From assembly GCA_963766005.1 (NCBI GenBank), contig CAVXYG010000012.1, forward strand, positions 186,001 through 250,000: a stretch of DNA of 64,000 bases, read 5' to 3'. A model generated the notes under the pieces. That model was not told where the DNA came from, searched no databases, and saw only the letters and a program-made list of their open reading frames with translations. Origin of the DNA: CAVXYG01 sp963766005 (GTDB lineage Bacteria > Actinomycetota > Actinomycetes > S36-B12 > GCA-2699445). Shown here piece after piece: positions 6,562-14,853 of the stretch. Position 1 is the first letter of the stretch. Each line of letters opens with the position of its first letter. The translations under genes and the position numbers were made by a program.

Positions 6562-7799
6562 AGAATCTCGTCGTACTCGGGGCCGGCACCGCCGGCACCA
6601 TGGCGGTCAACAAGCTGCGTCCCAAGCTCAGCACGGACGAGTGGCGCATCACGGTCGTGGACGCCGACCCGACGCACTACTACCAGCCGGGGTACCTGTT
6701 CCTCCCCTTCGGCACCTATGCCCCCGATGACGTGGTGAAGTCCAAGCAGCGCTTCATCCCCGACGGGGTGGAGCTCGTGCTCGGCGAGATCGACAAGGTC
6801 GACCCGGAGGCCGCGAAGGTGCATCTCGCCGACGGGACCGTGCTCTCCTACGACTATCTCGTCATCGCCACCGGGACCACGCCACGCCCGGACCAGACCC
6901 CCGGCATGGACGGCGTCGGCTGGCGCGAGACGATCCATGAGTTCTACACCTTCGAGGGCTCCAAGGCCCTGGGGGAGAAGCTCAAGACCTGGCAGGGCGG
7001 TCGGCTCGTCGTCCACATCACCGAGATGCCGATCAAATGCCCGGTCGCACCGCTGGAGTTCACCTTCCTGGCGGATTCGTTCTTCACCGAGCGAGGCATG
7101 CGCGACAAGGTGGAGATCGTCTATGTCACGCCTCTGGAGGGCGCGTTCACCAAGCCCGTGGCGAGCAGGCATCTGGGCGACATGCTCCAGGTGCGCGGGG
7201 TGCACCTGGAACCGGACTTCATGATCGAGAGCGTCGATGGCGACGAGGGAAAGATCGTCTCCTTCGACGAGCGCGAGGTCGACTTCGATCTGCTCGTGAC
7301 GGTCCCGCTGAACATGGGTGCGGACTTCATCGGTCGCTCCGGCCTCGGCGACGACCTGAACTACGTGCCGGTCGACAAGCACACCCTGCTCTCGAAGCAG
7401 TACGACAACATCTTCGCCATCGGCGACGCCTCGGACATCCCGGCGTCCAAGGCGGGATCGGTCGCCCACTTCGCGATGGACCTGTTCCCGCACAACTTCC
7501 TGCAGCACATCGAGGGCCTGCCGATGAACGATCCGTTCGACGGCCATGCCAACTGCTTCATCGAGTCCGGCAACGGCAAGGGCCTGCTCATCGACTTCAA
7601 CTACGACACCGAGCCGCTGCCCGGCAAGTTCCCGCTGCCCGGCGTCGGCCCGTTCTCGCTGTTGAAGGAGACCGAGATGAACCACTGGGGCAAGCTCATG
7701 TTCCGTTGGATGTACTGGAACATCCTGCTTCCCGGCAAGGAGCTCCCGCTGCCGGCGCTGATGTCGATGGCCGGCAAGGAAACGGCGGACGTGCGATGA
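6558..7799 (+). CDS. sqr: sulfide:quinone oxidoreductase-family flavoprotein
   Basis: This 413-residue flavoprotein has an N-terminal FAD dinucleotide fold (VVLGAGTAGTMAVNKL), a second nucleotide segment, ATGTTPRP, the C-terminal FAD contact AIGDASDIPASKAGS, and Cys161 in the motif KCPVAPLEF, which is typical of SQR-type enzymes. A second cysteine, Cys333, sits in HANCFIESGNGKGLLIDF. SQR oxidises sulfide to sulfane sulfur at the membrane and passes electrons to quinone. The classical third cysteine is absent, as in some SQR subtypes, so the final sulfur acceptor may be a carrier such as the DsrE2 or TusE proteins encoded next. It overlaps the upstream regulator and the downstream DUF1641 gene by ATGA junctions. 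A GGAGGAG site precedes the ATG. Confidence 0.85.
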   Translation: MKNLVVLGAGTAGTMAVNKLRPKLSTDEWRITVVDADPTHYYQPGYLFLPFGTYAPDDVVKSKQRFIPDGVELVLGEIDKVDPEAAKVHLADGTVLSYDYLVIATGTTPRPDQTPGMDGVGWRETIHEFYTFEGSKALGEKLKTWQGGRLVVHITEMPIKCPVAPLEFTFLADSFFTERGMRDKVEIVYVTPLEGAFTKPVASRHLGDMLQVRGVHLEPDFMIESVDGDEGKIVSFDEREVDFDLLVTVPLNMGADFIGRSGLGDDLNYVPVDKHTLLSKQYDNIFAIGDASDIPASKAGSVAHFAMDLFPHNFLQHIEGLPMNDPFDGHANCFIESGNGKGLLIDFNYDTEPLPGKFPLPGVGPFSLLKETEMNHWGKLMFRWMYWNILLPGKELPLPALMSMAGKETADVR

Positions 7800-8494
7800 C
7801 CTCGGCGACGCAACCCGATCTGTCCGGGCAACTGGACCGGCTCACGCTGCAGGTGGACTGGATGGCCGAGCAGATGCGCCAGCAGCAGCTCGAGCGCCAG
7901 AAGTGGAGCGAGCTCGCCGAGACGATGACGCCGATCACGCGCGACATCATGGACGCAGCCACCCGGGAGATGGACGACCTCAGCGCCGACGTCACCAGCG
8001 AGGACCTTGCTCGGTTCGCGCGCACCGCCGCCCGCTCGATCCCTCGGCTGGAAGCCCTGCTGCTGCAGCTGGAGGCGCTGAGCGAGCTGGCGGAGCAGCT
8101 GGCCGAGCTGAGCGGGCCGATCATGGCGAAGCTCACCGAAGCGATGCAGACCGCCGAGTCCAAGGGCTACTTCGCCTACGCCGCCCAGGCCGCCGTCATG
8201 GCCGACAACGTCGTCACCGAGTTCACCGAGGACGATGTCAAGGCGCTCGGCGACAACGTCGTCACGATCCTGCACGCGGTCAAGGAGATGACGCAGCCGG
8301 AGGTCATGGGCCTGCTCCAGCGCACCGCCCTGTCGGTGCAGGATGCCGAGGACCATCCGGTCGAGCCGCCGTCGATGTTCGCGCTGCTCAAGCAGATGCG
8401 AGATCCGCAGACCAAGCGCGGCCTCGCACGCGCCCTGTCGATGCTGCACACGATGGGCGAGGAGACCGAAGTCGGCGGACCGCCCGTCCGCTGA
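7796..8494 (+). CDS. DUF1641 protein
   Basis: A 232-residue soluble, mostly helical protein. The N-terminal third is a probable coiled coil (LDRLTLQVDWMAEQMRQQQL), and the centre holds the DUF1641 core (VTEDDVKALGDNVVTILHAVKEMTQPEVMGLL). DUF1641 proteins are regularly encoded beside SQR-like flavoproteins and some formate dehydrogenases, but their biochemical role is unknown. The ATG overlaps the SQR stop (ATGA), so translational coupling is likely. It may be a scaffold or membrane-adaptor subunit for the SQR; this is inference from gene order. Confidence 0.8.
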   Translation: MTSATQPDLSGQLDRLTLQVDWMAEQMRQQQLERQKWSELAETMTPITRDIMDAATREMDDLSADVTSEDLARFARTAARSIPRLEALLLQLEALSELAEQLAELSGPIMAKLTEAMQTAESKGYFAYAAQAAVMADNVVTEFTEDDVKALGDNVVTILHAVKEMTQPEVMGLLQRTALSVQDAEDHPVEPPSMFALLKQMRDPQTKRGLARALSMLHTMGEETEVGGPPVR

Positions 8495-8521
8495 CACCAC
8501 CCACCAGGAAGGACACGCACC

Positions 8522-8836
8522 ATGCCAACGGCAACGATCGCCGGCCAGGACGTCCAGGTCAACGAAGAGGGCTTCCTCACCGAGTACGACGAGTGGACCG
8601 AGGACATCGCCAACGAGCTGGCCTCCAACATCGGCATCGAGATGACCGACGACCACTGGGCGCTCATCAAGTGGCTGCGGGAGGACTACAAGGAGAAGGG
8701 CGAGACCGCCACGACCCGACGCGTCCAGACGGTCGGCGGCTTCCCGACCAAGCAGCAGTTCCAGCTCTTCCCGAAGAAGCCTGCCAAGAAGATGGCCTAC
8801 ATCGCAGGCGTGCCCAAGCCGCACGGCTGCGTCTGA
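8522..8836 (+). CDS. TusE/DsrC/DsvC-family sulfur carrier
   Basis: A 104-residue protein with the DsrC-family hallmarks: DEEGFL-type N-terminus (VNEEGFLTEYDEWTEDIA), LTDDHW-type helix (MTDDHWALIKWLREDY) and the C-terminal arm YIAGVPKPHGCV with the penultimate Cys103. DsrC proteins carry sulfur as a persulfide or trisulfide on this cysteine. The second arm cysteine that DsrC uses with dissimilatory sulfite reductase is absent (lysines occupy that region), so it belongs to the TusE-like single-cysteine class. An AGGAAGGA site precedes the ATG. With SQR and DsrE2 beside it, a role in taking over SQR-derived sulfane sulfur is inferred. Confidence 0.85.
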   Translation: MPTATIAGQDVQVNEEGFLTEYDEWTEDIANELASNIGIEMTDDHWALIKWLREDYKEKGETATTRRVQTVGGFPTKQQFQLFPKKPAKKMAYIAGVPKPHGCV

Positions 8837-8856
8837 AACGACAGGAGAACATCAAG

Positions 8857-9375
8857 ATGACCATCGTGCCGGATTTCGGCGACGACTCCTCCGATCGCAA
8901 ACTCGCGATCATCTGCTCCAAGGGCAGCCTGGATATGGCCTACCCGGCCCTGGTGCTGGGCAACGCCGCACTCGGTGAAGGCGTCGAGCTGCACCTGTTC
9001 TTCACGTTCTGGGGCTTCGACATGATCATCGACAGCCGGATGGATTCCCTGCAGTTCTCCCCGGCGGGCAACACGGCGCTGCACTTCCCGATCAAGGATC
9101 GCCAATTGCGCGTGCCGCAGGCTGTGATGCCCCTGCCCGGCATGACGGGCCTGGCCACCAAGATGCTGAAGGACCAGCTCGAGGAGATGGATATCCCGCC
9201 GGTGCGGGACTTCCTCGATCAGATCGTGGCTGCTGGCGGGAGGCTGTGGGCCTGCCGCATGTCGGCGGACATGAACAAGGTCGACATGGACGATCTCTAC
9301 GAAGGCGTGGAGGACATCATCAACGCCGCGGACTTCATCGAGATGACCGACGGAGCCCAGCTGCTGTTCATCTGA
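8857..9375 (+). CDS. DsrE2-type sulfurtransferase (DsrE/F-like)
   Basis: A 172-residue protein of the DsrE2 group: the N-terminal ICSKGSLDMAYPALVLGNAAL with Cys20, the strand LHLFFTFWGFDMI, a membrane-associating or flexible middle, and LWACRMSADMN with Cys133, the conserved sulfur-carrying cysteine of DsrE2. Known DsrE2/TusA/DsrC proteins pass persulfides between enzymes. No TusA or rhodanese gene accompanies it here, which is unusual. It is the last gene of the cassette, 20 bp after the TusE-like gene, with an AGGAG site. It ends in GAQLLFI, as do many DsrE-fold proteins. Confidence 0.83.
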   Translation: MTIVPDFGDDSSDRKLAIICSKGSLDMAYPALVLGNAALGEGVELHLFFTFWGFDMIIDSRMDSLQFSPAGNTALHFPIKDRQLRVPQAVMPLPGMTGLATKMLKDQLEEMDIPPVRDFLDQIVAAGGRLWACRMSADMNKVDMDDLYEGVEDIINAADFIEMTDGAQLLFI

Positions 9376-10043
9376 GCCCCTGCTCCGCGCCCGCTGCGCC
9401 CGGTGCTCCTGCTCCGGCGCGGCGGGCGCGTCGCGTTGCGCCTTGCCGGACGCAGGCGGGTCAGGCGGCCCCGTGGGCGGCGCTGCCGGCACACGGCCAG
9501 GCGCGGACCTGCGCGCGATGTGCTCCTCGCCGGGAAGGCGAATCTGGATTGGCCTGCTACCCGGATTGACGCGGGGATTCCCGGAGCATCGCGATCCAGA
9601 GAAGGCTTCCCGGCAGATCGCTCCCGGGCGCGAAGCAGCGGTGCGGGCTCAAAGGCGAGGACCGGCGGTCGGCTGGCTTCGCGGGCCGCGCTCTTGACCG
9701 CGTACTGCGACCACGACGGAGCGTTCGCGCTCGTGCGGGGTGACGCCAGGCTCTGCCTCGGACGCGAGATGCGCCAGGCTCTGCCTCGGACGCGAGGTGA
9801 CGCCAGGCTCCGCCTGCGGACGGAAGGTCCGCCCCGCCGCGGGAAGGTCCGCCGGCCGCCGCGGGAAGGTCCGCCCCGCCGCGGGAAGGTCCGCCCCGCG
9901 GGAAGGTCCGCCCCGCCGCGGAAAGGTTCGGGCGCCCCGGGGACGACCCCTTCGCTGCCGGGCGTATCCCACTCAGCACGGCTGTGCTCCAGCGCCCTGC
10001 GGCGGCCGCGCGGAGTTCCCACCCCGCCGTGGGACCGCCAGGG
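9376..10043. other. 668-bp intergenic stretch, no gene seen
   Basis: Between the sulfide cassette and the convergent MMPL gene. Open frames here encode only Arg/Pro/Gly-rich low-complexity peptides without start signals. The second half holds the repeat array described at 9741-9931. No RNA gene was recognised. Confidence 0.7.
9741..9931. repeat. two adjacent tandem repeat blocks (28-29 bp x3, then ~20 bp x5)
   Basis: The first block (9741 to about 9821) has three units sharing CGCCAGGCTCTGCCTCGGAC at a period of 28-29 bp. The second (9822-9920) has five units of GGAAGGTCCGCCCCGCCGCG, with lengths 20, 22, 20, 17 and 20 bp, then a degenerate unit. Length variation between units is typical of slippage. 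The array lies downstream of both flanking genes. Confidence 0.8.
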
Positions 10044-12386
10044 TCAGCTGCGCGCGGCGCTTCCGCCGCTGCCCGCCGCAGCCACCGCGTCCGGATCGGC
10101 ACCGGTGACGTCGTCGGTGATCTCGCGCTCATCGCTCTCGATCGTGATCTGCGGCAGGACCCGCTCCAGCGGTCCTGGCAGCCACCAGTTGGCCTTGCCC
10201 AGGATCGACATCACCGAGGGCACCAGCACCAGGCGCGTGACGAAGGCGTCGACGAGCACCGCCGAGGCCAGCGCCACACCGAAGACCTTGATCTCCTGCG
10301 TCGGGCTGGGTACGAAGGCGAGGAAGACGCTGGCCATGATGGCCGCGGCAATGGCGACGACCCGGCCGGATCCGGCCAGGCCACGCCGGACCGCGGCACC
10401 GTTGTCCTTGGTGCGCACCCACTCCTCCTGCATGCGCGAAACCAGGAAGACCTGGTAGTCCATGGACAGGCCGAACAGGATCGCAAACACCATGACCGGG
10501 AGGAACGGGAAGATGGGGCCGGTGCTCTCCACCCCGATGATGTCGGCCAACCAGCCCCACTGGAAGACGGCGACGGAGATCCCCATGGCTGCACCCAGAC
10601 TGAGCAGGCTGGTGACAGCACCGGTCAACGGCACCAGGATCGAGCGGAACAGCAGGACCAGGGCCAGGAATCCCAGGCCGATCACCACCGACAGGAAGAC
10701 CGGCAGCGCACCGATGATGACGGTCGTGAAATCGCTGGTCACGGCCTGGAAGCCGCCGACGTAGGCCTGGGCGCCGGTCTGCTCCTCGTAGGCGGGGATG
10801 GTGTCCTCGCGCAGGGTCTTCAGCAGGTCGGTGGTCTCGGCATCCTGCGGAGGGTAGTCGCCGATCACCTGGACCGCGGTGACGGTGTCGTCGGGCTGCA
10901 GCGTCAGCGGCAGCATCTCGACCGTCGGCAACGTGCCGGCGACGCCGGGCGTGGCGCTGAACGCCTCGATCGCCGCGGCGGCGGATGCGGCATCTCCGGC
11001 CTCGGGCAGCTCGATCGCGACGAAGAACGGCCCGTTGACACCAGGACCGAACCCTTCGGCGAGCAGGTCGTAGCCGACGCGCAGCGGGGTGTCGTCCGGT
11101 CGGCCGCCGTCGTCGGAGAACCCGAGTCGGACCGACAGCGTCGGCAGCGCCAGCACGATGACCAGTGCCAGCGAGAGCGCCGCGGGGATCAGCGGGCGTC
11201 GCTGCAGGAGTCGGCCGTAGTGGGCCCACCGGCCGCCCTCGGGGTGCCACGTCTTGTCCTTGCGGGCCCAGGGCAGGCGCCAGCCCAGCGCGCGCGCCCC
11301 GAGCAGTCCCAGCAGCGCGGGCAACAGCCACAGCGCGCTGAGCATGACCATGAACACCGTGACAGCGGCGCCCACCGCGAGACCGTTGAAGAAGCCGATG
11401 CCCAGGACGAACAGGCCCATCAGGGCGATGATCACCGTGGTGCCCGCGAACAGCACCGCACGGCCGGCCGTATTCACGGCTTCGATCGCTGCGTCCTGCG
11501 GCTCGTTGCCGGTCATGCGCGACTGCCGGAACCTGTTGACGACGAACAGCGCGTAGTCGATGCCCACGCCCAGGCCGATCATCGCGGCCAGGGTCGGACC
11601 GAACGTGGCGATGTCCTGGAAGTTCGCTGCGAAGGTCACCATCGACAGGCCGCCCGCCAGTCCGATGAGCGCGACCACGATGGGCAGTCCGGCTGCGATC
11701 ACCGAGCCGAACGCCGCGAGCAGGATCAGGATGGCGACCAGGACGCCGATGCCTTCGGAGGCCGGCGGCTCGCCCTCCGCGAAGCCGAGCGCGTTTCCGC
11801 TGGCGCCCACCTCGACGCCGCCGACACCGTTGGCCTGCTCGACGATGTCCAGGACCGCCACGGCGTCCGCGGCGGGCACGGTGGTGAGGTCGCCGCCGAA
11901 GGTCGCCGTGGCGTAGGCGACGGTGCCGTCGGGGCTGACGGGGGAGGTAGCCTCGGCGGCGGCCTCGACCGCCGACTGCAGTGCTGCAGCCTGGTCCGCT
12001 GGAAGGTCCGTCGAGCCCGGGGCCTGTTGCGGTTGGCACTCGGTGCCGAACTGCTCGCCCCACGGTGCTGCGACGCAGGAGACCGACGCCACCGCGGCGA
12101 TCTCGGTGAGCACCGGGGTCATCGTGGCGATACTCGCCTCGTCGATCGCAGAACCGGTCTGCGGGGACCAGACGATCCGGGCGGTGCCGCCGCCGGCGGC
12201 ATCCGCGGCCACCGTCTCGCTGAGCAGCTCCTGCGCTGTCGTGGACTCGGTGTCCGGCAGTTCGAAGGAGTCGCTGTACTCGCCGCCGAAGCGCAGGCCA
12301 AGCACGAGTACTGCGATGAAGAGGACCACCCAGCCCAGCAGTGCCGTCTTCGGCTTCTTGACGGCCCAGCGCGACAGCGGTCCCAT
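10044..12386 (-). CDS. MMPL-family (RND) membrane transporter
   Basis: The 780-residue protein has the two-fold MMPL layout: a first helix (KTALLGWVVLFIAVLVLGL), a large extracytoplasmic domain, six helices with the motif AAMIGLGVGIDYALFVVNRFR (about residues 270-310), a central linker, a second helix and domain, and six more helices with VFAILFGLSMDYQVFLVSRMQEEW. The Gly-x-x-x-Asp-Tyr motifs in both halves are the proton-relay aspartate/tyrosine pairs of MMPL proteins, which export lipids, siderophores or drugs. GAGGAG precedes ATG 12386. A short inverted repeat upstream could be an operator, but no TetR gene is adjacent. The cargo is unknown. Confidence 0.88.
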   Translation of the reverse strand: MGPLSRWAVKKPKTALLGWVVLFIAVLVLGLRFGGEYSDSFELPDTESTTAQELLSETVAADAAGGGTARIVWSPQTGSAIDEASIATMTPVLTEIAAVASVSCVAAPWGEQFGTECQPQQAPGSTDLPADQAAALQSAVEAAAEATSPVSPDGTVAYATATFGGDLTTVPAADAVAVLDIVEQANGVGGVEVGASGNALGFAEGEPPASEGIGVLVAILILLAAFGSVIAAGLPIVVALIGLAGGLSMVTFAANFQDIATFGPTLAAMIGLGVGIDYALFVVNRFRQSRMTGNEPQDAAIEAVNTAGRAVLFAGTTVIIALMGLFVLGIGFFNGLAVGAAVTVFMVMLSALWLLPALLGLLGARALGWRLPWARKDKTWHPEGGRWAHYGRLLQRRPLIPAALSLALVIVLALPTLSVRLGFSDDGGRPDDTPLRVGYDLLAEGFGPGVNGPFFVAIELPEAGDAASAAAAIEAFSATPGVAGTLPTVEMLPLTLQPDDTVTAVQVIGDYPPQDAETTDLLKTLREDTIPAYEEQTGAQAYVGGFQAVTSDFTTVIIGALPVFLSVVIGLGFLALVLLFRSILVPLTGAVTSLLSLGAAMGISVAVFQWGWLADIIGVESTGPIFPFLPVMVFAILFGLSMDYQVFLVSRMQEEWVRTKDNGAAVRRGLAGSGRVVAIAAAIMASVFLAFVPSPTQEIKVFGVALASAVLVDAFVTRLVLVPSVMSILGKANWWLPGPLERVLPQITIESDEREITDDVTGADPDAVAAAGSGGSAARS

Positions 12387-12406
12387 GGATTCTCCTCATG
12401 CGTTGG

Positions 12407-12421
12407 AGTACTCGCCGTACT
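12407..12421 (-). promoter_or_regulatory. inverted repeat upstream of the MMPL gene, possible operator
   Basis: AGTAC-TCGCC-GTACT is a perfect 5-bp inverted repeat with a 5-bp spacer, 21-35 bases before the MMPL start codon. Such dyads often bind TetR-type repressors of exporters, but no repressor gene lies nearby, so this is only a candidate. Confidence 0.3.
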
Positions 12422-12598
12422 ACTGAACACCTGTGGGAGCGATCACGCCAACTGCGCTCGGCGAGACAACGATCACAGTCAGTGAGCGCGCGACAACGAT
12501 GGCGGACATCGACGCTCGACCGCGTCCATCAGCCGCAGCCCCGCCCGCAGGCCGCCCGTGGCTGCCGGCGCCGAGGGCAATCCGGTGATCGCTGCGCC

Positions 12599-13315
12599 TC
12601 AGTCGTCTCGGACACCCCAGTAGACCGTGTTCGACGAAGTGCCCCCCGCATAGGGATTGGGGAAGGCGACGACCTCGGCCCCGGAGTCGGTGAAGACGCC
12701 GCGCAGCAGCGATGCCACCGCGGGTGCCGGCGGGTCGTCCGACCACAGGCCGAAGACGCCACCGGGGTGCAGCAGGTCGCGAAGCCGGCGCAGGCCGCGG
12801 TCGGAGTAGAAGGCGGCGTGGCTTGGGTGCAGCACGTGGTCGGGAGTGTGGTCGATGTCGAGCAGAACGGCGTGATACTTGCGGTCCGGAGATCGGGGGT
12901 CGAATCCCGCGCCCTCCACAGCGGCGAAGAAGTCCGCCGAGCGCAGCACGACCCGTGGGTCGGTGGCCAGTGCGGCGGCGTCGGGCAGCAGGTGGCTTCG
13001 GTGCCACGCGATGACCGCATCCAGCGCCTCGATCACCGTGAGTGACCGCACCCGCGGATCCTCCAGGGCCGCGATCGCGGTGTACCCCAGGCCGAGGCCT
13101 CCGACGACGACGTCGAGATCGTCGCCGGTCACGCGCTGCAGGCCGAGCCGGGCCAGCGCGATCTCGGCAGCGGTGAAGGCGCTGGACATGAGGAACTCGT
13201 CATCGAGTTTGGCCTCGTACACGTCGCCGCCCAGCAACGGGTCGAACCGGCGCCGCAGCGTGATCTCGCCGAGGCGCGTGCTGTCGAAGGCCAGTTCCTC
13301 GAATCGCCTGGACAT
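12599..13315 (-). CDS. spermidine synthase-like SAM-dependent methyltransferase
   Basis: This 238-residue protein resembles the spermidine-synthase-like group: LDVVVGGLGLGYTAIAAL is the glycine-rich SAM/dcSAM-binding loop, LTVIEALDAVIAWH the acidic strand 2, and YHAVLLDIDHTPDHVL the strand 4 region, ending in a typical YWGV strand (SNTVYWGVRDD). The aspartates needed for true aminopropyl transfer are not obvious, so it may be a methyltransferase of unknown substrate. ATG 13315 has GAGGGG upstream. A TACAGT hexamer about 50 bases further up is a possible -10. A longer frame continues upstream but is low-complexity and was excluded. Confidence 0.72.
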   Translation of the reverse strand: MSRRFEELAFDSTRLGEITLRRRFDPLLGGDVYEAKLDDEFLMSSAFTAAEIALARLGLQRVTGDDLDVVVGGLGLGYTAIAALEDPRVRSLTVIEALDAVIAWHRSHLLPDAAALATDPRVVLRSADFFAAVEGAGFDPRSPDRKYHAVLLDIDHTPDHVLHPSHAAFYSDRGLRRLRDLLHPGGVFGLWSDDPPAPAVASLLRGVFTDSGAEVVAFPNPYAGGTSSNTVYWGVRDD

Positions 13316-13856
13316 CCATCGCCCCTCGCCGTGGTGGTCGGCGACGCAGCGCGCGCCCCGGCCCACTGTATCGGGGACATGCTCCAGCGACTCCGCGGAA
13401 CCGACCGCCGAGGTGCGTCGGGGAGCCCATCGCCCCCCGTCTGGACGCCCGCACGGCGCCCCGATCGCGGATGAGCCCCTCCGGGCTTCGGGGATCGGCG
13501 CTGCACCGGGCACGGGCGCCCGCCGCGTGCCGGTGTGCGCGTCGAGCGTCTGGCGCGGAATCGGTGGTGAGCAGGGCCGGTGGCGGTCGGGATGGCCTGG
13601 CCGAGGGCGCCCGGCTTGGCGCCGATCCGGAGGATCCGCAGGTACCCGCGGGGCGGGAAGAATCCCCGGCTGCTCGGCCGCGTGCGAGACAGGCCGGGCT
13701 TCGCGCCGGGTCCGGTGCGGGTCCAGCGGCCCACCGCGCTGGATCACGAACCCGCGCATCCTGCCGAGCGGGGTCAGCGCGGCGCGCTCCCGCCGTCGCG
13801 CGAGGAGCCTCACCGTCCATCCGCCGCGCCCTCGTCAACCCCTTGGCAGGGGAGGG
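13316..13856. other. 541-bp intergenic stretch, nothing recognised
   Basis: Open frames on both strands are Arg/Pro/Ala-rich shadows of G+C-rich DNA, without start signals or family resemblance. A TACAGT hexamer on the reverse strand (13371-13366) may be the -10 element of the methyltransferase gene. Confidence 0.6.
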
Positions 13857-14528
13857 CTAGCGCGAGCGGCTGGCCCGGCCCGGCCTGTCGGTGGCCTCAG
13901 CAGGGCCCACGGCGTCGGCGATCCAGCCCAGGACCGGGCGCATCGTCTCCCAGACGCCGGTGATCTCATCCAACGCCGACGGCGTGCCCATCCATGCGGC
14001 CGGCTCCCAGCTGCGCGACAGGACGAGCGACCGGTAGCGCAGCAGATGCAGGCGCGGGTGGTCGGGGTCGACGCCGCGGGGGCGGGTCTTCAACTGCTGG
14101 CCGTCGATGGCCAGGCCGGCAGCCGTGGCGCGGTCCAGGAGCGCCTGCAGGCGGCCGGCGTCATCGCCGCCGACGGCCTCGCGGTAGGCGGCGACCTGCC
14201 CGCTGGTGCTGTCGTGCCAGCCGCCGCCGGCCATGAGTCCGGACCGGTTCAGCTGGACGTACCAGCCGACGCCGTTGCGGTGCTCGATGTAGAGCCCCTG
14301 ATGGTCCTTGTACGGCGTCTTGTCCTTGCTGAAGCGGACATCGCGGTACGGGCGGAACAGGTGGCCGTGGCCGAAGTGCGGCTCCACGGCGTCGGCGAGC
14401 TCCGACATCGGCCCGCGGACGTCGGTCTCGTAGTCCTGCCGGTGCTCGATCCAGAACGCCTTGGAGTTGTCCGCCGCGAGCGCGTCGTAGAAGTCGAAGG
14501 CCTCTGCCGGAATGCCGGTGAACGTCAT
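13857..14528 (-). CDS. DUF2461 family protein
   Basis: The 223-residue protein matches DUF2461 along its length: FTGIPAEAFDFYDALAADNSKAFWIEHR at the N-terminus, then the segment around PYRDVRFSKDKTPYKDHQGLYIEH, GVGWYVQLNRSGLMAGGG, and LKTRPRGVDPDHPRLHLLRYRSL. The family is widespread and unassigned. ATG 14528 is preceded by CACACT ending six bases upstream on the reverse strand, the same spacing as at 1201 and 2055, so a leaderless message is likely. Its function is unknown. Confidence 0.82.
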   Translation of the reverse strand: MTFTGIPAEAFDFYDALAADNSKAFWIEHRQDYETDVRGPMSELADAVEPHFGHGHLFRPYRDVRFSKDKTPYKDHQGLYIEHRNGVGWYVQLNRSGLMAGGGWHDSTSGQVAAYREAVGGDDAGRLQALLDRATAAGLAIDGQQLKTRPRGVDPDHPRLHLLRYRSLVLSRSWEPAAWMGTPSALDEITGVWETMRPVLGWIADAVGPAEATDRPGRASRSR

Positions 14529-14684
14529 GATCCCAGTGTGGCCGCGCAGCGCCAGGCGTGCGCGTCGCGGACCGCGGTCGTGGGCAACCGGACGTGAGGA
14601 GCGTTCTGGGGATGACCGGTAGCCCGCCGGTGAGGGCTGTTCCCTGGGCGGTTGCGCGGAGGCGCTGCATCCGATGCGGTGACT

Positions 14685-14742
14685 GTGCCAGGGTTGGGCG
14701 CGCATCCCGAGCGCCCCTGCGGTCCCGGCAGGGCCCTGGCAC
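14685..14742. other. nested inverted repeat, potential three-way junction
   Basis: GTGCCAGGG (14685-14693) pairs with CCCTGGCAC (14734-14742) over nine bases. Between them GGGCGC/GCGCCC and CTGC/GCAG can form two smaller hairpins. The DNA could form a branched structure or encode a structured RNA. No tRNA or known riboswitch consensus was recognised. Confidence 0.4.
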
Positions 14743-14825
14743 GGAGACGCCGCACGACAATTCGCTCCACCCGAGCCTTGCCGCTCACATTTGAGCCGCA
14801 AAGGCAAGACGCCACGCCGCACACA

Positions 14826-14853
14826 TGTCCGGTTTCTGCCTCTTCTGTCCGGT
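14826..14853 (+). promoter_or_regulatory. 20-bp-phased direct repeat upstream of the peptidase gene
   Basis: TGTCCGGT occurs at 14826-14833 and 14846-14853, exactly 20 bp apart, followed by an AT-richer segment. Two in-phase direct repeats about 130 bases before a secreted hydrolase gene could bind a response regulator. No specific regulator can be named. Confidence 0.3.

Noticed and set aside
9984..12485. 833-codon forward frame antisense to the MMPL gene
   Set aside because: It is the Asp/Gln/His/Arg-rich mirror frame typical of high-G+C genes; the MMPL protein is unmistakable.
12895..12910. GGGGGTCGAATCCCGC resembling a tRNA T-arm
   Set aside because: It lies inside the methyltransferase coding sequence, and no acceptor, D or anticodon arms fit around it.
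13316..13813. Upstream extension of the methyltransferase frame to 13813
   Set aside because: The extension is Arg/Pro-rich with no domain, while ATG 13315 has a ribosome binding site.
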